A stretch of 64,000 nt of DNA from Anthoceros angustus (Eukaryota; Streptophyta; Anthocerotopsida; Anthocerotales; Anthocerotaceae), in contig MU008205.1 of NCBI GenBank assembly GCA_010909165.1, positions 310,001 through 374,000 of the forward strand, read 5' to 3'. The position numbers and the translations under genes are program-made. The notes under the pieces were generated by a model that worked only from the letters and a program-made list of their open reading frames with translations, had not been told where the DNA came from and searched no databases. Shown here piece after piece: positions 45,415 to 55,850 of the stretch (position 1 is its first letter; each line of letters starts with the position of its first letter).

Positions 45415-46104
45415 ATGCCTCGGGTGAAGACGAGCGACTCTGGGTCTGACTTTGGGGAAACGCCTTTGGTAAAGCAACAACGCCAAGCAGCAGAAAGGTT
45501 GCAGAGAGTTACGAGGAGGGCGCAGGTCACAACTACTGGACAAGGGAGAGGAGCGGGGACTCGACTCGGAATCAGGGATCGGACCTTATCCGACACAGAT
45601 TCCCAACTATCGGCTACGGAAACGGTAGAAGGGGCCAGGTACCCCGATTCCACCTTGCCCTTTGATCTCTGTTCCAGGTTGCCTAGATCAGCTACGGTCC
45701 AGTCGAACTTCGTGGATGTGGAGGTCAGTCCAGACGTAGTGGCCATGTCAACTACTGCAGTCGTTGAAAGTGCTACCACGGTAGTTATGGCCAGTACTCC
45801 GGTGCTTGTTACTACTAAGCAATCTTACCCGTTGTATGGAGAAAAGAAGGGCCATGAGGATCCTGACAAGTTCGTCGAGCGTTTTGAGCAGCTAACGCTT
45901 GCCAATCAGGAGGATGCGCAACGTGCCCAGCTGTTTTATGGGGTCTTACGCGGAGCGGCGGCCAAGTGGTACAAGTGGGAGTACATAGCTTCTTCCACAC
46001 CCCCAGCCACCTTTGGGGCCTTGAAGAGAGCTTTTTGCGAAAGGTTTAGAGGAGTCGGTGTCGAAGGATATGTCCTGAATTCGGGCCTATACATTCAAGC
46101 TTGA
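45415..46104 (+). pseudogene. gag: Ty3/gypsy gag, N-terminal part only
   Basis: Retrotransposon capsid protein start, 79 bp after the primer-binding site. It runs from MPRVKTSDSGSDFGE through a variable region to the capsid core: SYPLYGEKKGHEDPDKFVER, AQLFYGVLRGAAAKWYKW and FGALKRAFCERFRG, the usual 'F...L.G.A..W' and 'L...F...F' pattern of plant gag. The frame closes at 46,104, just where a palindrome-rich sequence begins. No zinc knuckle, protease or polymerase follows, so the element is truncated or interrupted. Confidence 0.82.
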
Positions 46105-46108
46105 TTAC

Positions 46109-46182
46109 AGGCCTAAAGTATCAGGCCTGAGTACAGGTCTGAAAGTTCAGACCTGAATTTTCAGGCCTGATACTTCAGGCCT
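46109..46182. repeat. long inverted repeat (hairpin)
   Basis: Arms 46,109-46,130 (AGGCCTAAAGTATCAGGCCT plus GA) and 46,161-46,182 pair at 21 of 22 positions. A second perfect 10-bp stem is nested inside (CAGGTCTGAA at 46,134 and TTCAGACCTG at 46,146). Confidence 0.85.
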
Positions 46183-46368
46183 GGAGTTACAGGCCTGAAA
46201 AAATAGGTGTAGTGTGTCAGGCCTGTAATTACAGGCTTGTAACTCCATGGCCTATTAATTTAGGCCTGAGGCCTGTTACTATAGGCCAGAAAGCGTGGCT
46301 TTCAGTCGTGAGGTTTTGTAGGACAGAATATACTAAAGCACAATTGTCTATGTGTTTTTGTATGTGCA

Positions 46369-47157
46369 GGTTACATACTACGTGACTCACCTTCTTGGTT
46401 TCGACTGAAGGATAGGGTGCACTACACTATCCGACACATGTGCAACCCACTGCTGTCTGATTTTTGGGCGCACTCTGATGTTGATGTGCTTCTTATTGAA
46501 AGCACCTTACGTCAAACAATTTCAGGTCCATGGAGCTTTCATTGTGTTGTAGCTCAGTTAGTGGCACCCGGATTGAGGCATTGGAAGAATAAGTTGAGGA
46601 AGGAGGCTAGGCACTTCTTACATGGGAAGAAATTAAGTGACAAGTATGTGCCCAAGAGCCTGAAGAAGGAGTATTGGGATGTTCTTCTGAAACAGGAGAC
46701 AGAGAAGCTAGATGGTGTTGTTGCACCCAGTCAACATAAGATTGCTGCAGTGCAGAGAGGGAAAAACGTCGCTGCTAAGCCCTATTCTTGCTTTGGGTTT
46801 GGAGTTCAAAAGCAATTCATAGACAGGTTCATTTCCAAGTTTGATAAGCAAGCAACTTTTGAAGAGATCAAGGCTGTGGGATCTAGGCATCGAAATTGGG
46901 TGAACAAGCTGAGAGCGCATTGGAAAGAGACTGAAACCACAATTCCATCCTTGGGTCCTCAAGTGGATTCTGAAGGGAAAATCGATAAGGCTGTGAATGT
47001 CTGGAATCTATTGCATGAAGCAGGATATGAGAGTGTAGAGTGTGATGAACAGGTAATGGAGGCCATTCTGAAGAAGAGGGTCCAGGATGAAGGTTTCATG
47101 GTGGAACATCTTCTTCCCCGAACAGTTGCGAAAAAGGCTAAGAAAGCCTCATCATAG
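46369..47157 (+). CDS. unrecognised ORF inside the inserted element
   Basis: One long clean reading frame ending at 47,157. It is preceded by TTTTTGTATGTGCAG, a good splice acceptor, so the coding probably starts in frame at 46,369 (YILRDSPSWFRLKDRVHYTI); the first in-frame ATG is at 46,438. The protein is basic and helical (KEYWDVLLKQETEKLDGV, RNWVNKLRAHWKETE) and ends in a lysine-rich, nuclear-signal-like tail (KKAKKASS). It has few GC-rich codons and no frameshifts, unlike its neighbours. I do not recognise a domain. Its place between subterminal repeats suggests a transposon-encoded accessory or DNA-binding protein. Confidence 0.5.
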   Translation, partial: GYILRDSPSWFRLKDRVHYTIRHMCNPLLSDFWAHSDVDVLLIESTLRQTISGPWSFHCVVAQLVAPGLRHWKNKLRKEARHFLHGKKLSDKYVPKSLKKEYWDVLLKQETEKLDGVVAPSQHKIAAVQRGKNVAAKPYSCFGFGVQKQFIDRFISKFDKQATFEEIKAVGSRHRNWVNKLRAHWKETETTIPSLGPQVDSEGKIDKAVNVWNLLHEAGYESVECDEQVMEAILKKRVQDEGFMVEHLLPRTVAKKAKKASS

Positions 47158-47369
47158 TTCAAGTCAGTCAATAGAGCTTGCACTTCCACTGTAATTTCCT
47201 GTTAGCTTCAGCCGTAATTGTTTAAGCTCATCTCGTTATGTGGGCTTTGTTCATGTAGTTGAATGTTTGTGAAGGAGTGTTGGCGAAGTTGCTGTCAAAT
47301 GGAGGCCGCAGGTGACAAACTAGTCTACTACCGATTGTAGAATGCATGGTGTAGTAGGCTTTGCCAGTA

Positions 47370-48020
47370 TAGCGTTAGTGGAGTTTTTTACAACAAGCCT
47401 CTGTAGATTTTACAACAAACTTGTTTCATTGCAACGCATTAAGTTTACAACGGACCCCTATCTCTACTCCCGAAACTTTACAACGAGGGCCTTTTACAAC
47501 GGGCTTCGTTGTAAATGCCTAGCTACTTTTAAACGAACCCTGTATAACATGGTTCATTTACAACAAGGTCCATTGTAAAAGTGCACACTTATTACAACAG
47601 GGCTCGTGCGAAAGGTACGCACGATTACGACGGCCATTCAGTTAGGTTAATCATGGTTAAGTAACCCCAACTAGTTTGTGGTGATTGGAATCCAGTTACT
47701 TAATCCCAGTTAATAAACTGCGGTCAATTTACCATAGTACTTAACTCTAGTATATTAACCATGGTTATTGAAGTTGTAAAATGCGTTGTAAGTGTATCGT
47801 AGTAATGTCCGCTGTAAAGGGGTTCCGTTGTAAAGTTTAACCAGTGTACGGAGCACCAGTCAAGCCATACACCGGATGAAATGGACAATACCGTATTCAA
47901 TACATGATATAGCCCTCGGATATGCGTATATACTTCTACTACGGATATTACTAAGATGTGTTTAATACGAGGATTTTTACTACAGACTTAGTAAAGCCGT
48001 TGTAATGCCCGTTGTAATTT
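47370..48020. repeat. TTACAAC/GTTGTAA subterminal-type repeats
   Basis: At least ten copies of TTTACAAC-G or its complement CGTTGTAA, for example at 47,385, 47,413, 47,450, 47,481, 47,493, 47,507, 47,548, 47,570, 47,828 and 48,010. Both orientations are mixed, as in the ends of CACTA transposons. Confidence 0.7.
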
Positions 48021-48044
48021 AAAAGGCCCGTTTTCCTAGTAGTG

Positions 48045-48740
48045 AATTTCCATAACTCTGTAGAAAGTGCTGGCTAACGCTGTTTATAGGATGGCTACGT
48101 GCGCAAGACTAGCGGCTTCTTCGGCACCGGTGATAGGTAGGCCCTTTATTATCCCTGATCACGATATCATTGGTGCAGTAGGTAGTTACGGGAAAGGCAT
48201 TGGAGGGGACTAGGACTTCCCCTTTTACTATTAGCCCTTTTTGGTAGTTCCTCCTCGGACTTCAGGGTAAATGGGATTTCTTATCTCGTCTATTAATAAC
48301 GTCTACTCTACTATGTTGGAATTTGATCAATTTGAAGATTTTATACATATTTTAAATTATACATCCAAATCCTGCACTAAAATTTCTACATAAATCCCAA
48401 AAATTACATTAGAATTTGATTAGAGTAACCTTGTAAGCCAAGATGTAACCTCATATTCCACTACATGATGTTTATAGCTGACATAATGGTACCCCATTTA
48501 AGTACTGATCCGTAGGATCGCTTAAGTGTGGATGTCACTCCTTGAACGGCACCACTCTGCTCGCGTTCTTGCTAGGTTTCTATATCATGGTGTAAGAGTT
48601 GTAAGATGCTTATTTTCGTTCTTCAAGCCTCCCATTGTCTTCGTGCTTTGCGTGCTCACATTCGTGGCGCTCCAAAGAACCCTCCGCATCTTCTTGCGCG
48701 TGGTGGCCAGGGCCCTTGATTGTGTTCGCTATTGTTAAGG
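48045..48740. other. AT-rich intergenic stretch
   Basis: No gene recognised. It precedes SKP1-like gene D and may include its promoter. The AT-rich words at 48,330-48,420 do not form a clear TATA box at a fitting distance. Confidence 0.4.
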
Positions 48741-48758
48741 TGCATGTCAGGTGTGAGC

Positions 48759-49924
48759 ATGGCTGGTAAGGAGGAGTCCAAGAGGGAGAGTGCAAAGGAA
48801 GTAGTGGAGGAGGGACGCGCTGAGCTGCGGTTCTTGAGGTTCCAATCAACTAGACCCGGAGAGCTGGTGGAGGAGTGCCTGATTTCAGTGCCCAAGAGTG
48901 CAGCAGAGGGCATGCTGCAGTTACTTGGGCCGTTCCAAGAGACGTCGCACCTTGCCGAAATTGACGCTCCTCGGCAGCTGCCTGTAGCCGGGATTTCTAC
49001 TGTGGCTGCACTCCTGGTGGTGGAAAAGTATTGCTGGATCTACGCAGGAAACAGCATAATGGAACAGCGGCAGGCCAAGATCCGGGCACTGCTCCAACCG
49101 GTTCAAGGAGGCGTGTTCCTCGAGTTGGCTAAAGCTTGTCATCAGCTTAAACTCCGGGAGCTGTATGACGAAGTAGCCAAGGCCTGGGATGATTGGAAGT
49201 TGCGCTGCTCACCCCAGGAGATGAGGGAGCTGTTGAAGCTGCCGGCTCCTGCCACCGCGGAGGATGCGTGGCTGCCTCTGCCAGACTCACAGGCGACGAA
49301 CGGGCCCATCTGCAACTACAACGATTGGTTGTGGGACAGGGTGAAGGCCATGGCAGGTGGGGAAGATGAGCGGGACGTGGATGCCTTGGTTGGGTACATG
49401 AAGGGCACCAGCACTGCTTCCACCGGAAAGGGTGAGTGCAGCAAGTCAGCTCCTAACTCCAAGCAGCGACGCCGGGTCCGCCGCCGGAATCAAGCGCCTC
49501 AGCGGAATGTCAACCGTGGCCAAGGGTCCGGATCTTCACCCGCATCCGCTGCCGGGTCCTTCTCGGAGCCCAATCCGTCAGACGATCACGTGGATGCCGG
49601 CTCCAGCTCCTCCAGCCTCGTTCCTCTGGAACCAACTCTGCTACAAGCTCTTCGCCAGCGGCAAGCTTGCGGTGAGTGCGAGCTCGATGAGGCTGTTTAT
49701 AGCAATTGGTTTCATAAGGGCTGCTGTTGATGAGCTCGAGGAGCTAGGAGGCTGCCGTTCGAGAGACAAGTGCGTGCAGGATGGCTGGTGCTGATGAGGA
49801 CTTCGACAAGGTCCAGGCTGCTCTAGAAAAGGAAGTAGCGGGGTGGGAGAAAAACTGCGTCTTTACTCCAGCTCCTGTGTATCCTGTCCTAGCCTGCAAT
49901 GCCTTCTTGTCTTTGAGCAGCTAG
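48759..49924 (+). CDS. SKP1-like protein with C-terminal extension, gene D
   Basis: Best preserved SKP1-like gene of the window. From MAGKEESKRESAKEVVEEGR one frame runs to about 49,690. SKP1 landmarks are ISVPKSAAEGMLQLLGPF, LPVAGISTVAALLVVEKYC (matches the SKP1 'LPNV-S-ILAKVIEYC' core), FLELAKACHQLKLRELYDEV ('LILAANYLxIKxLLD') and SPQEMRELLKLPAPATAEDA ('TPEEIRKTFNI'). A basic stretch (KQRRRVRRRNQ) and a Ser/Pro linker follow. One shift near 49,690 separates the last exon-like part (MAGADEDFDKVQAALEKEV...), which matches gene A and ends at 49,924. The ATG at 48,759 is chosen over 48,744 by match to genes A and C. It would bind F-box proteins if the F-box-binding tail works. Confidence 0.75.
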
Positions 49925-50159
49925 CTGGCTAGCCATAGCCACCCGTCCAGCAGGGTATTTCCATTAGATATGTATGTGGCATGTGGCAGCTATGTATGAT
50001 GGCTAGCTGTAGACTTGTCCAAGTCTCTAATTAAGTATTTGTGTGGCCGGGCATTTATGCTCCTGCAAAATCTGTGGTGTGTTTCACAGATAGATGTTGC
50101 AATATTTGTTGGAGAGAATTGGAGCAAATCCGCAAAGTTGTGTTCCACTGCTCATGAGC

Positions 50160-50340
50160 TGCTCATGCCCTCAAGCTTGAGAAACTCATAAGCTCAAGAG
50201 CTCAAGCTCGAGAAACTCATAAGCTCAAGACCTCAAGCTCGAGAAGCTCATGAGCTCAAGCTCGAGAAACTCATAAGCTCAAGAGCTAAAGCTCGAGAAG
50301 CTCATGAGCTCAAGCGCTCAAGCTCGAGCAGATCTCATGA
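50160..50340. repeat. 31-bp AGCTC-rich minisatellite
   Basis: Units of AAGCTCGAGAAACTCATAAG plus CTCAAGAGCTC repeat about five times, one of them shortened to 23 bp (AAGCTCGAGAAGCTCATGAGCTC). The region is nearly self-complementary because AGCTC/GAGCT words alternate. Confidence 0.85.
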
Positions 50341-50349
50341 TGTGCAGAG

Positions 50350-51050
50350 CTCATGATCGCTCTTCACGGTATCATATCTATGTATGTTCTGTTACCATAT
50401 GGATTCAAGCTTGTGCTGACCACTGGAATGCGGCTGGCTCTACAGGCTAGAGCAGTGGTCATGGGTGTGCAGTTCTGGGAGCAATTCAGGGAGCAATTGC
50501 TTACAGCTTTCGAAAGCAAGATTGCAACGAGAGGTCATGGAACCTACCCTTGCATTGTCGTTACAAGGTGCTTTGACACTGCGTCTTCTAGCTACATTGT
50601 CCCTGGCTATAGCTACCGCCTGCAGAAGCCCCGAGGTTGCAGCATACAACTGTGGGAAGCTTTTCGCTCTTCTCACAAGTGATCAGTTACCAGCTGGCAA
50701 TACCGTAAGTGAATCTCGCTCGTTTCGCCAGGTGCTTGGAAAGAGTTTCACTGCCAACCCAGCCGCGTGAAGTTCAAACTTAAGGACCGGAAGGCAGATG
50801 CTTGAAGGGGGAAGCTGGTCCGCGATCGTGTACGTTTCCGCATTGTCGCTTCGACGTCTTTACGTACATACCGTCTTCCATCGCCTTCATGTGTATGTAC
50901 ATATGTACAATTACATGCCGAGCTTCGGGTGGATGGAAGAAAGAGCTCGTCATCCCGTTTCGTCGCTTGGAACGTTTCGTCGCTTGGAAGACCACAAGCC
51001 AGTGCCAGGGGTGTCGCGTTGGAGATAATGGAGGTTATAACTCTATGGAC
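50350..51050. repeat. inverted, diverged relative of the SKP1-like downstream flank
   Basis: Matches the complement of about 3,060-3,570: GTGCTGACCACTGGAATGCG and GGCTAGAGCAGTGGTCATGG at 50,412-50,465 correspond to the flank near 3,485-3,545, and CGCTTCGACGTCTTTACGTA at 50,845 to the flank near 3,075. Thus gene D was duplicated with its downstream DNA. No gene recognised here. Confidence 0.65.
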
Positions 51051-51585
51051 ATGGTCATTTCCTCTTTCACCACTTCCGCAATCCGGATTTGTTGATGAGG
51101 TACTGCTTGCACGACACTCTCCTGCATCTGGTTGCTGATCTACTGACTGTTGTCAGTCATACGTGGTGCAGTGTGTCGGTCTCCCAGGATTGCAACAGCG
51201 ACGAGGGATGGGAAATATATCCCTTGTGGAGCTCCCAACAGCTCGGTTATATGGAGCTACATCATATGGTTTTTATGCGCCAATCCATCGTATCAGATGC
51301 CTCACTTCTATACCCGTCCTGTATGTGCTGCAATTATTACTGTTGAATACAGCGCTGTCCAGCGTTTGGTGCTCCCGATGGTCAACCTGAAGTTTAGGTG
51401 ATCTGCTTGGTCTGTTTTGTTAACCCGCCCTCGTGCTTTCGGTGGATTATGTGATTCATGCGCCTCCAGAACTGGTTGTCCAGCCACAGGAGCATATCTG
51501 CAGAACATCTGTCTATCTTGACCTCACCGGCTAGCACTGAAGCTGATTAATGTTGACAAGGACCTGAATCTGTACCCTGTGATGG
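51051..51585. other. stretch without recognised gene
   Basis: Open frames on the plus strand lack any motif I know. I make no call. Confidence 0.4.
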
Positions 51586-51586
51586 G

Positions 51587-52830
51587 TCAGAAGCTACTGC
51601 TTGGACGTCCTACTGCAGTCGGTGTGCTTCTGCATAGAACAATCGCATTAGATGAGAGCAACAGAGCACTCGTTTCGCTGTTCCACTTGTTCTTGTTCAA
51701 CAACAAAAGAGAGGGAGAGAGAAAACCCAACAACAAAACCTGTTCAGCCTGCTCGCCAGGGCATATGCTTGTGGGCGAGTGGGCTCCTTGAACTGTCTGC
51801 TGCTTATGTCTCGTTACTGAGGAGATGAGAACTACCAGCCCCATGCCCTGCTTTGAGTACCCTGCCATCATATGTATCAGTCCGTGTCCCACATCGTTTT
51901 GACCACGTCGGTCAAACACTTCTTGAGCATCTTCCATGCTGCCACAGTTGGCACACATTTTCACAAAACCGGTGGCTACAAAAACACCAGCTTGATGTTC
52001 CCATTCTCTGATTTGCTGATCCAGAATCGGGTACAGCGCTCACTGCCTTCTTCTTTCATATCATTGTAAGGGAGAGGGCTGCACGCGTTGACACGCCATT
52101 ATGTGCCTGGTTGGGACTGCCCTACTATCATTGCATTCCACGTCACCACATCTTTTTGACCAAGCCCATCAAACAGCTGTTCCTGAGCATCTTCTAAACT
52201 ACTGCCACGCTTTGCATCCATGTGCACCAAACTGTCTGTTTGCTATAGAAACATCACCTGGGTATCCTTGTTTGTTCTCTTATCTTTGTGTGAAGTTGCC
52301 TTCGGTTCTCCAACGCTGGGGTGCCAACAATTGCACATCTGCGCCTTCTTGCATATCGCTGTAGAGATGAAGGGCTTCCAGGCTCACTCCCTGCTGGGAA
52401 TACCCTGCTATCATGGCACATCACCACTTGTTTTGAGCAAGTCCAACAAACAGTACCTAGGCGTGCTCCAGGCTGCCACATTATTTTGCACACATTTTCA
52501 CCAAACTGCTGGCTACAAACACATCAGCACATCAGCCTGGTACCCTCTCTCTCTCTCTACAACGAACCTAGTGGTCATTATAATGGACGATCTAAGTCAG
52601 GTCATGTCTATTTCACTAAAGAACCTCTACGCTCGGAGAACGAGGAGGAGGGAAGGAAAGTTCAAGCGCTCTTGGCAGAAGAAAATTTTCTTCAGGCGCT
52701 ACCTTATTCTCTTACGATAGGAGGGCATTCCACTTTTCCAACCTGGCACATATTTGACCAAACCGGTGGCTACAAACACATCAGCTTGATGCCAGGGAGT
52801 TTTCTAATTGACTTGAACACGAGGGTGCAT
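51587..52830 (-). pseudogene. PPR pseudogene, inverted paralogue
   Basis: Minus-strand PPR units in shifting frames: EDAQEQLFDGLGQKDVVTWN at about 52,190-52,125, MKMCANCGSMEDAQEVFDRR then GQNDV at 51,964-51,890, and damaged units near 52,440 and 52,770. It is convergent with SKP1-like gene D, the same arrangement as the PPR/SKP1-like C pair. No E or DYW domain. Clearly decayed. Confidence 0.65.
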
Positions 52831-53179
52831 ACCTCACGATCCAAGGCCAGGGGGCCGACAGTTCCACATGCCTGCAGGAGGCAGACGACTGTCAACACGC
52901 AATGGGGCATAGCTATGCCTTCCTCTTGCTTATATCACAGCATAGCTGAAGGGCATCCTACCCCAGCCTCCTCCCCTCAACATCCTGCGGCCATGAAGGT
53001 TTGGATGAGCGAAGTGCGATGCCTTTCGTGGCCTTTAGCTTGGGCGACAAGCAATTGTCAGCCTTGGCCTTCCGCTTCCATGCTGAGATGCAGCTCACCT
53101 TCTCAGCACGTGAGCTGGTTCCAAGAAGAGAAGCGGAAGGCCAAGGGCCTCGAGGCCAAGGCCGAGGCCCTTGGTCTTC

Positions 53180-53370
53180 CCCCAGCGGCTAGGTCGTGAG
53201 GCTGTATGAGGACAATTGCTGGCATGTATATGATGGCTGCTCATGAAGAGGACCTCGACGCATATGCACAACCCTGTGACCACGGCCGGTGCAGGTAAGG
53301 AAGTAGCAGAGCCGGAGGAAAAGCTCCTTTGTATCTGATGTGTATCATGCCCTAGCTGTGCGTCACAGCC
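53180..53370 (+). pseudogene. possible SKP1-like C-terminal fragment
   Basis: The sequence GAGGACAATTGCTGGCATG...GAAGAGGACCTCGACG, then AGGAAGTAGCAGAGCC, and TGTATCATGCCCTAGC-type words resemble the end of gene D (49,690-49,905: GATGAGGACTTCGACAAGG, AGGAAGTAGCGGGG, TGTATCCTGTCCTAGCC). No intact frame. Similarity is short and the call is tentative. Confidence 0.35.
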
Positions 53371-53700
53371 GCTTTGGTTTTCTGTCCGAGGGGGCACATC
53401 ACCAGAAACAAAGAGAACGTAAACAAATAGACTTTATAGATGGGACTTTGATTTGGACTAACCGCGTAAGGCACTACCTAACAATTCGGAGTAACGGGAA
53501 GGCACTAACAACTGGGAGTAACACTAAATTTTGGAGGCCCCGCGCAAACTACGCATTCTCCACAAACAAGCAGTAACAAAGGCTTCCTTCCTCCGAGTGG
53601 TGAGCGCGGCGTCGCAAGCGTGCTCCTGAGGTGGGACGGGCGCGGCGGGCATTCTGGGCGAGGCGCGGCTACGAGGAGGCCAGCGGCTACCAACATCTGT
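53370..53700. other. stretch without recognised gene
   Basis: Sequence between the SKP1-like fragment and the copia LTR. Nothing recognised. Confidence 0.35.
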
Positions 53701-54155
53701 TCACAGCACCCATCAGGGAAGAACGGCTAAGAATTGTGTGTTTTGTGCCTCTCACCATCCCTCCTCCCCATCCTCCCCATCCTCCCTCTCCCCCACACTT
53801 CTTTGGACTGCTGCTCGCTCTGCACCCGCCCTATACCTCTGATCTGCATTTCATCTGTGCCAGTGCTGCCCATCTTCCCCCCCCTCTTTTCTAGTCCTCT
53901 CCCCCATGTTCATACAGCCTTTCACCAGCATTAAAGAGGAGGCAAGAGCGATGCGAAGGATTATTCTATTGATGATTTGGAACATATTTATAGAGTGTTT
54001 TATGCGGTTATAGCTCATCATCCTCTTAGTATGATAACCGCGGTAAATGGTTAATGGCGGTGGGTTACATTTACCACGTCTAATTAATTCTAAACCTCTG
54101 CACGAGCGAAGCGTGCCCTAATGCACCGGTGTAGGCAGAGCCCAGGACTCCAACA
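53700..54155 (-). mobile_element. copia 3' LTR (outer edge approximate)
   Basis: On the minus strand the LTR begins TGTTGGAGTCCTGGGCTCTG at 54,155, directly after a purine tract. A TATA-like CTATAAATATG lies at 53,983-53,994. The outer CA end is not certain; I place it near 53,700-53,740. Confidence 0.65.
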
Positions 54156-54170
54156 CTCCCCCTCGCTGCA
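54156..54170 (-). promoter_or_regulatory. polypurine tract of the copia element
   Basis: Minus strand GCGAGGGGGAG immediately before TGTTGGAG, the usual plus-strand primer site for LTR elements. A second purine run (GGAGGGGGAGCG) lies at 54,558-54,569, just after the RNase H domain. Confidence 0.7.
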
Positions 54171-54171
54171 A

Positions 54172-54530
54172 ACTGGGTGCATCAAGAGATTGAGTGATGT
54201 CGAAGATGGCTTCAATCCCCTATGCCCGCAATCGATCCCGAGCATCCGCCGGCAATCACGGTGGCTTCTTCAGCTCGGGTCCTACGTCGTCGATGCCATA
54301 ACTGACAGAGTGACGAGGATGGTGGAGACAGAAGTACCCAATCACAGAAAACAGAAGGAGAGCTCACAACATCTGAAGCGTAGGCGCAAAGCTTCAAAAT
54401 CCGAAAGCAGTTCGGTTAGTGCAGAGCAGTTCTGGATGGCGGTGAAACAACCTCTTCCTGAAGACAAAGATGATGCTGCACTCCATTGAGCAGCTAGCTG
54501 GATGAAGACTCCAGCAACTTGAGTGATGTC
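54172..54530. other. copia 3' untranslated segment
   Basis: Lies between the RNase H stop and the polypurine tract. The plus-strand 122-residue frame here has no recognised motif and is not called a gene. Confidence 0.45.
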
Positions 54531-54531
54531 T

Positions 54532-55850
54532 TTAGTGTCCCTTCCCAGGAGCTTCGCTCCCCCTCCATAATAAGTTTCCCTCGCTGTCAACCCGATTGCT
54601 TGAGCATTGAGCGTGTGGTGTCTTCGATAAGCCCTTGGTGAGAAGATCGGCTGTGTTCTCTTCCGTGGTGACGTAGCTGAGGGTGACCTGTTTGTTGCTC
54701 ACAACTTGCCGAATGAAATGGTGCTGTATCTCCACGTGCTTTGTCCTGGCGTGGAGCACGAGGTTCAGGGTCATGGCAATTGCGGATTGATTGTCGCACT
54801 TAAGCTCCGTAGGCTGATGCTGCTCCTCATTGATGTCCTTCAGGAATTGGCGTATCCACAGGATCTCCTTAGCTGCCAATGAGGTTGCTGCGTGCTCCGC
54901 TTCGGTGGATGAGAGGCAAACAGTTGGCATCTTCTTGCATGCCCAGGAGACTGTTGAGCTGTTGATCATAGTGCAATAAGCTGCTGTGGATTTTCTGGCG
55001 TCAGGATCTCCGGCCCAGTCCGCGTTTGAGAAGCATGTGAGTACAAGTTTGCTACTACCAACTGACCTGTAGACGAGGCCTAGGGATCTGGTTCCTTTTA
55101 AGTACCTAAGAATTCGTTTGACGCATGTCCAGTGAGCTTTACCGGGGTTGGAAAGATACCTAGATGCTATATTGACAGCCTGAGATATGTCTGGACGTGT
55201 CCAGATTGCTAAGTACAGGAGGCTGCCTACGGCTTCGCTATAAGGTACTTGCTTCATCTCTTCTACTTCTTCAGGTGTAGTTGGGGAATCTTCTGCAGAC
55301 ACTTTTTCACCTGCTGCTATGGGTGTGGTGACAGGTCTGGCATCTTTGAGGTTGAACCTATCCGACTGGTCTACATAGTCTTTGGTGAATGAAGAAGGAA
55401 TGTTACATTGTACTTCTCTCGAACTGGACACCTAGGGCGTACTTCAGAGGGCCTATGTCTACAATCTCGTACTCCTTGGCAAGTAGGTCTTTTACATACT
55501 GGATAATTTGAGGGGAAGTGCCAAAAATGAAATTGTCGACAACGTACAAGGTAACTACTGCGAAATTCTTTTTCTGTCTAAGGAGGTAGACACTAGAATC
55601 TGCAGGTAGGGGTGAGAAACCAGATTTCTTTAAATACAGGTCCACTGTTTCGTTCCATACGTGAGCGGACTGTTTTAGTCCATAGAGGGACTTCACCAGC
55701 TTACAAACCTTCTTGCTGTCCTTGATGTAGCCAGGGGGTTGAAGCATGTAGATATCTTCACTCAGAGTGCCGTATAGGAAAGCCTTTTTCGTCGACTTGA
55801 TGGATGTCGAGATGATGATGAGCTGCCGCCAAGAGTATCCTCATGGATGT
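54532..55850 (-). pseudogene. pol: copia reverse transcriptase-RNase H (RT module 1)
   Basis: The minus strand reads MLQPPGYIKDSKKVCKLVKS, LYGLKQSAHVW (RT fingers/palm) and then TLYVVDNFIFGTS, where copia RT should have YVDD. After a shift near 55,430, FNLKDARPVTTPIAAGEK, YLAIWTRPDISQAVN and RILRYLKGT complete RT. RNase H follows with NADWAGDPDARKST, SSTEAEHAA, CDNQSAI, HARTKHVEIQHHFIR and ADLLTKGL. A second shift near 55,790 cuts the N-terminal LDIHQVDVKTAFLYG region. This is the only module carrying RNase H. Confidence 0.85.

Larger units (their letters stand above)
46090..48044. mobile_element. inserted DNA element, CACTA-like right end (tentative)
   Basis: The left part (46,100-46,300) is packed with CAGGCCTGA/TCAGGCCTG words in both directions. 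The right part (47,370-48,020) is packed with TTTACAACGG and CCGTTGTAAA words in both directions, like the subterminal repeats of CACTA (En/Spm) transposons. The right edge could be CTAGTAGTG at 48,044. No matching CACTA start or 3-bp target duplication was found, and left and right motifs differ, so this may be two elements. An unrecognised ORF lies between the ends. Confidence 0.4.

Noticed and set aside
54121-54489. 122-residue plus-strand frame beside the copia LTR
   Set aside because: Lies across the polypurine tract and LTR start on the opposite strand; no motif.
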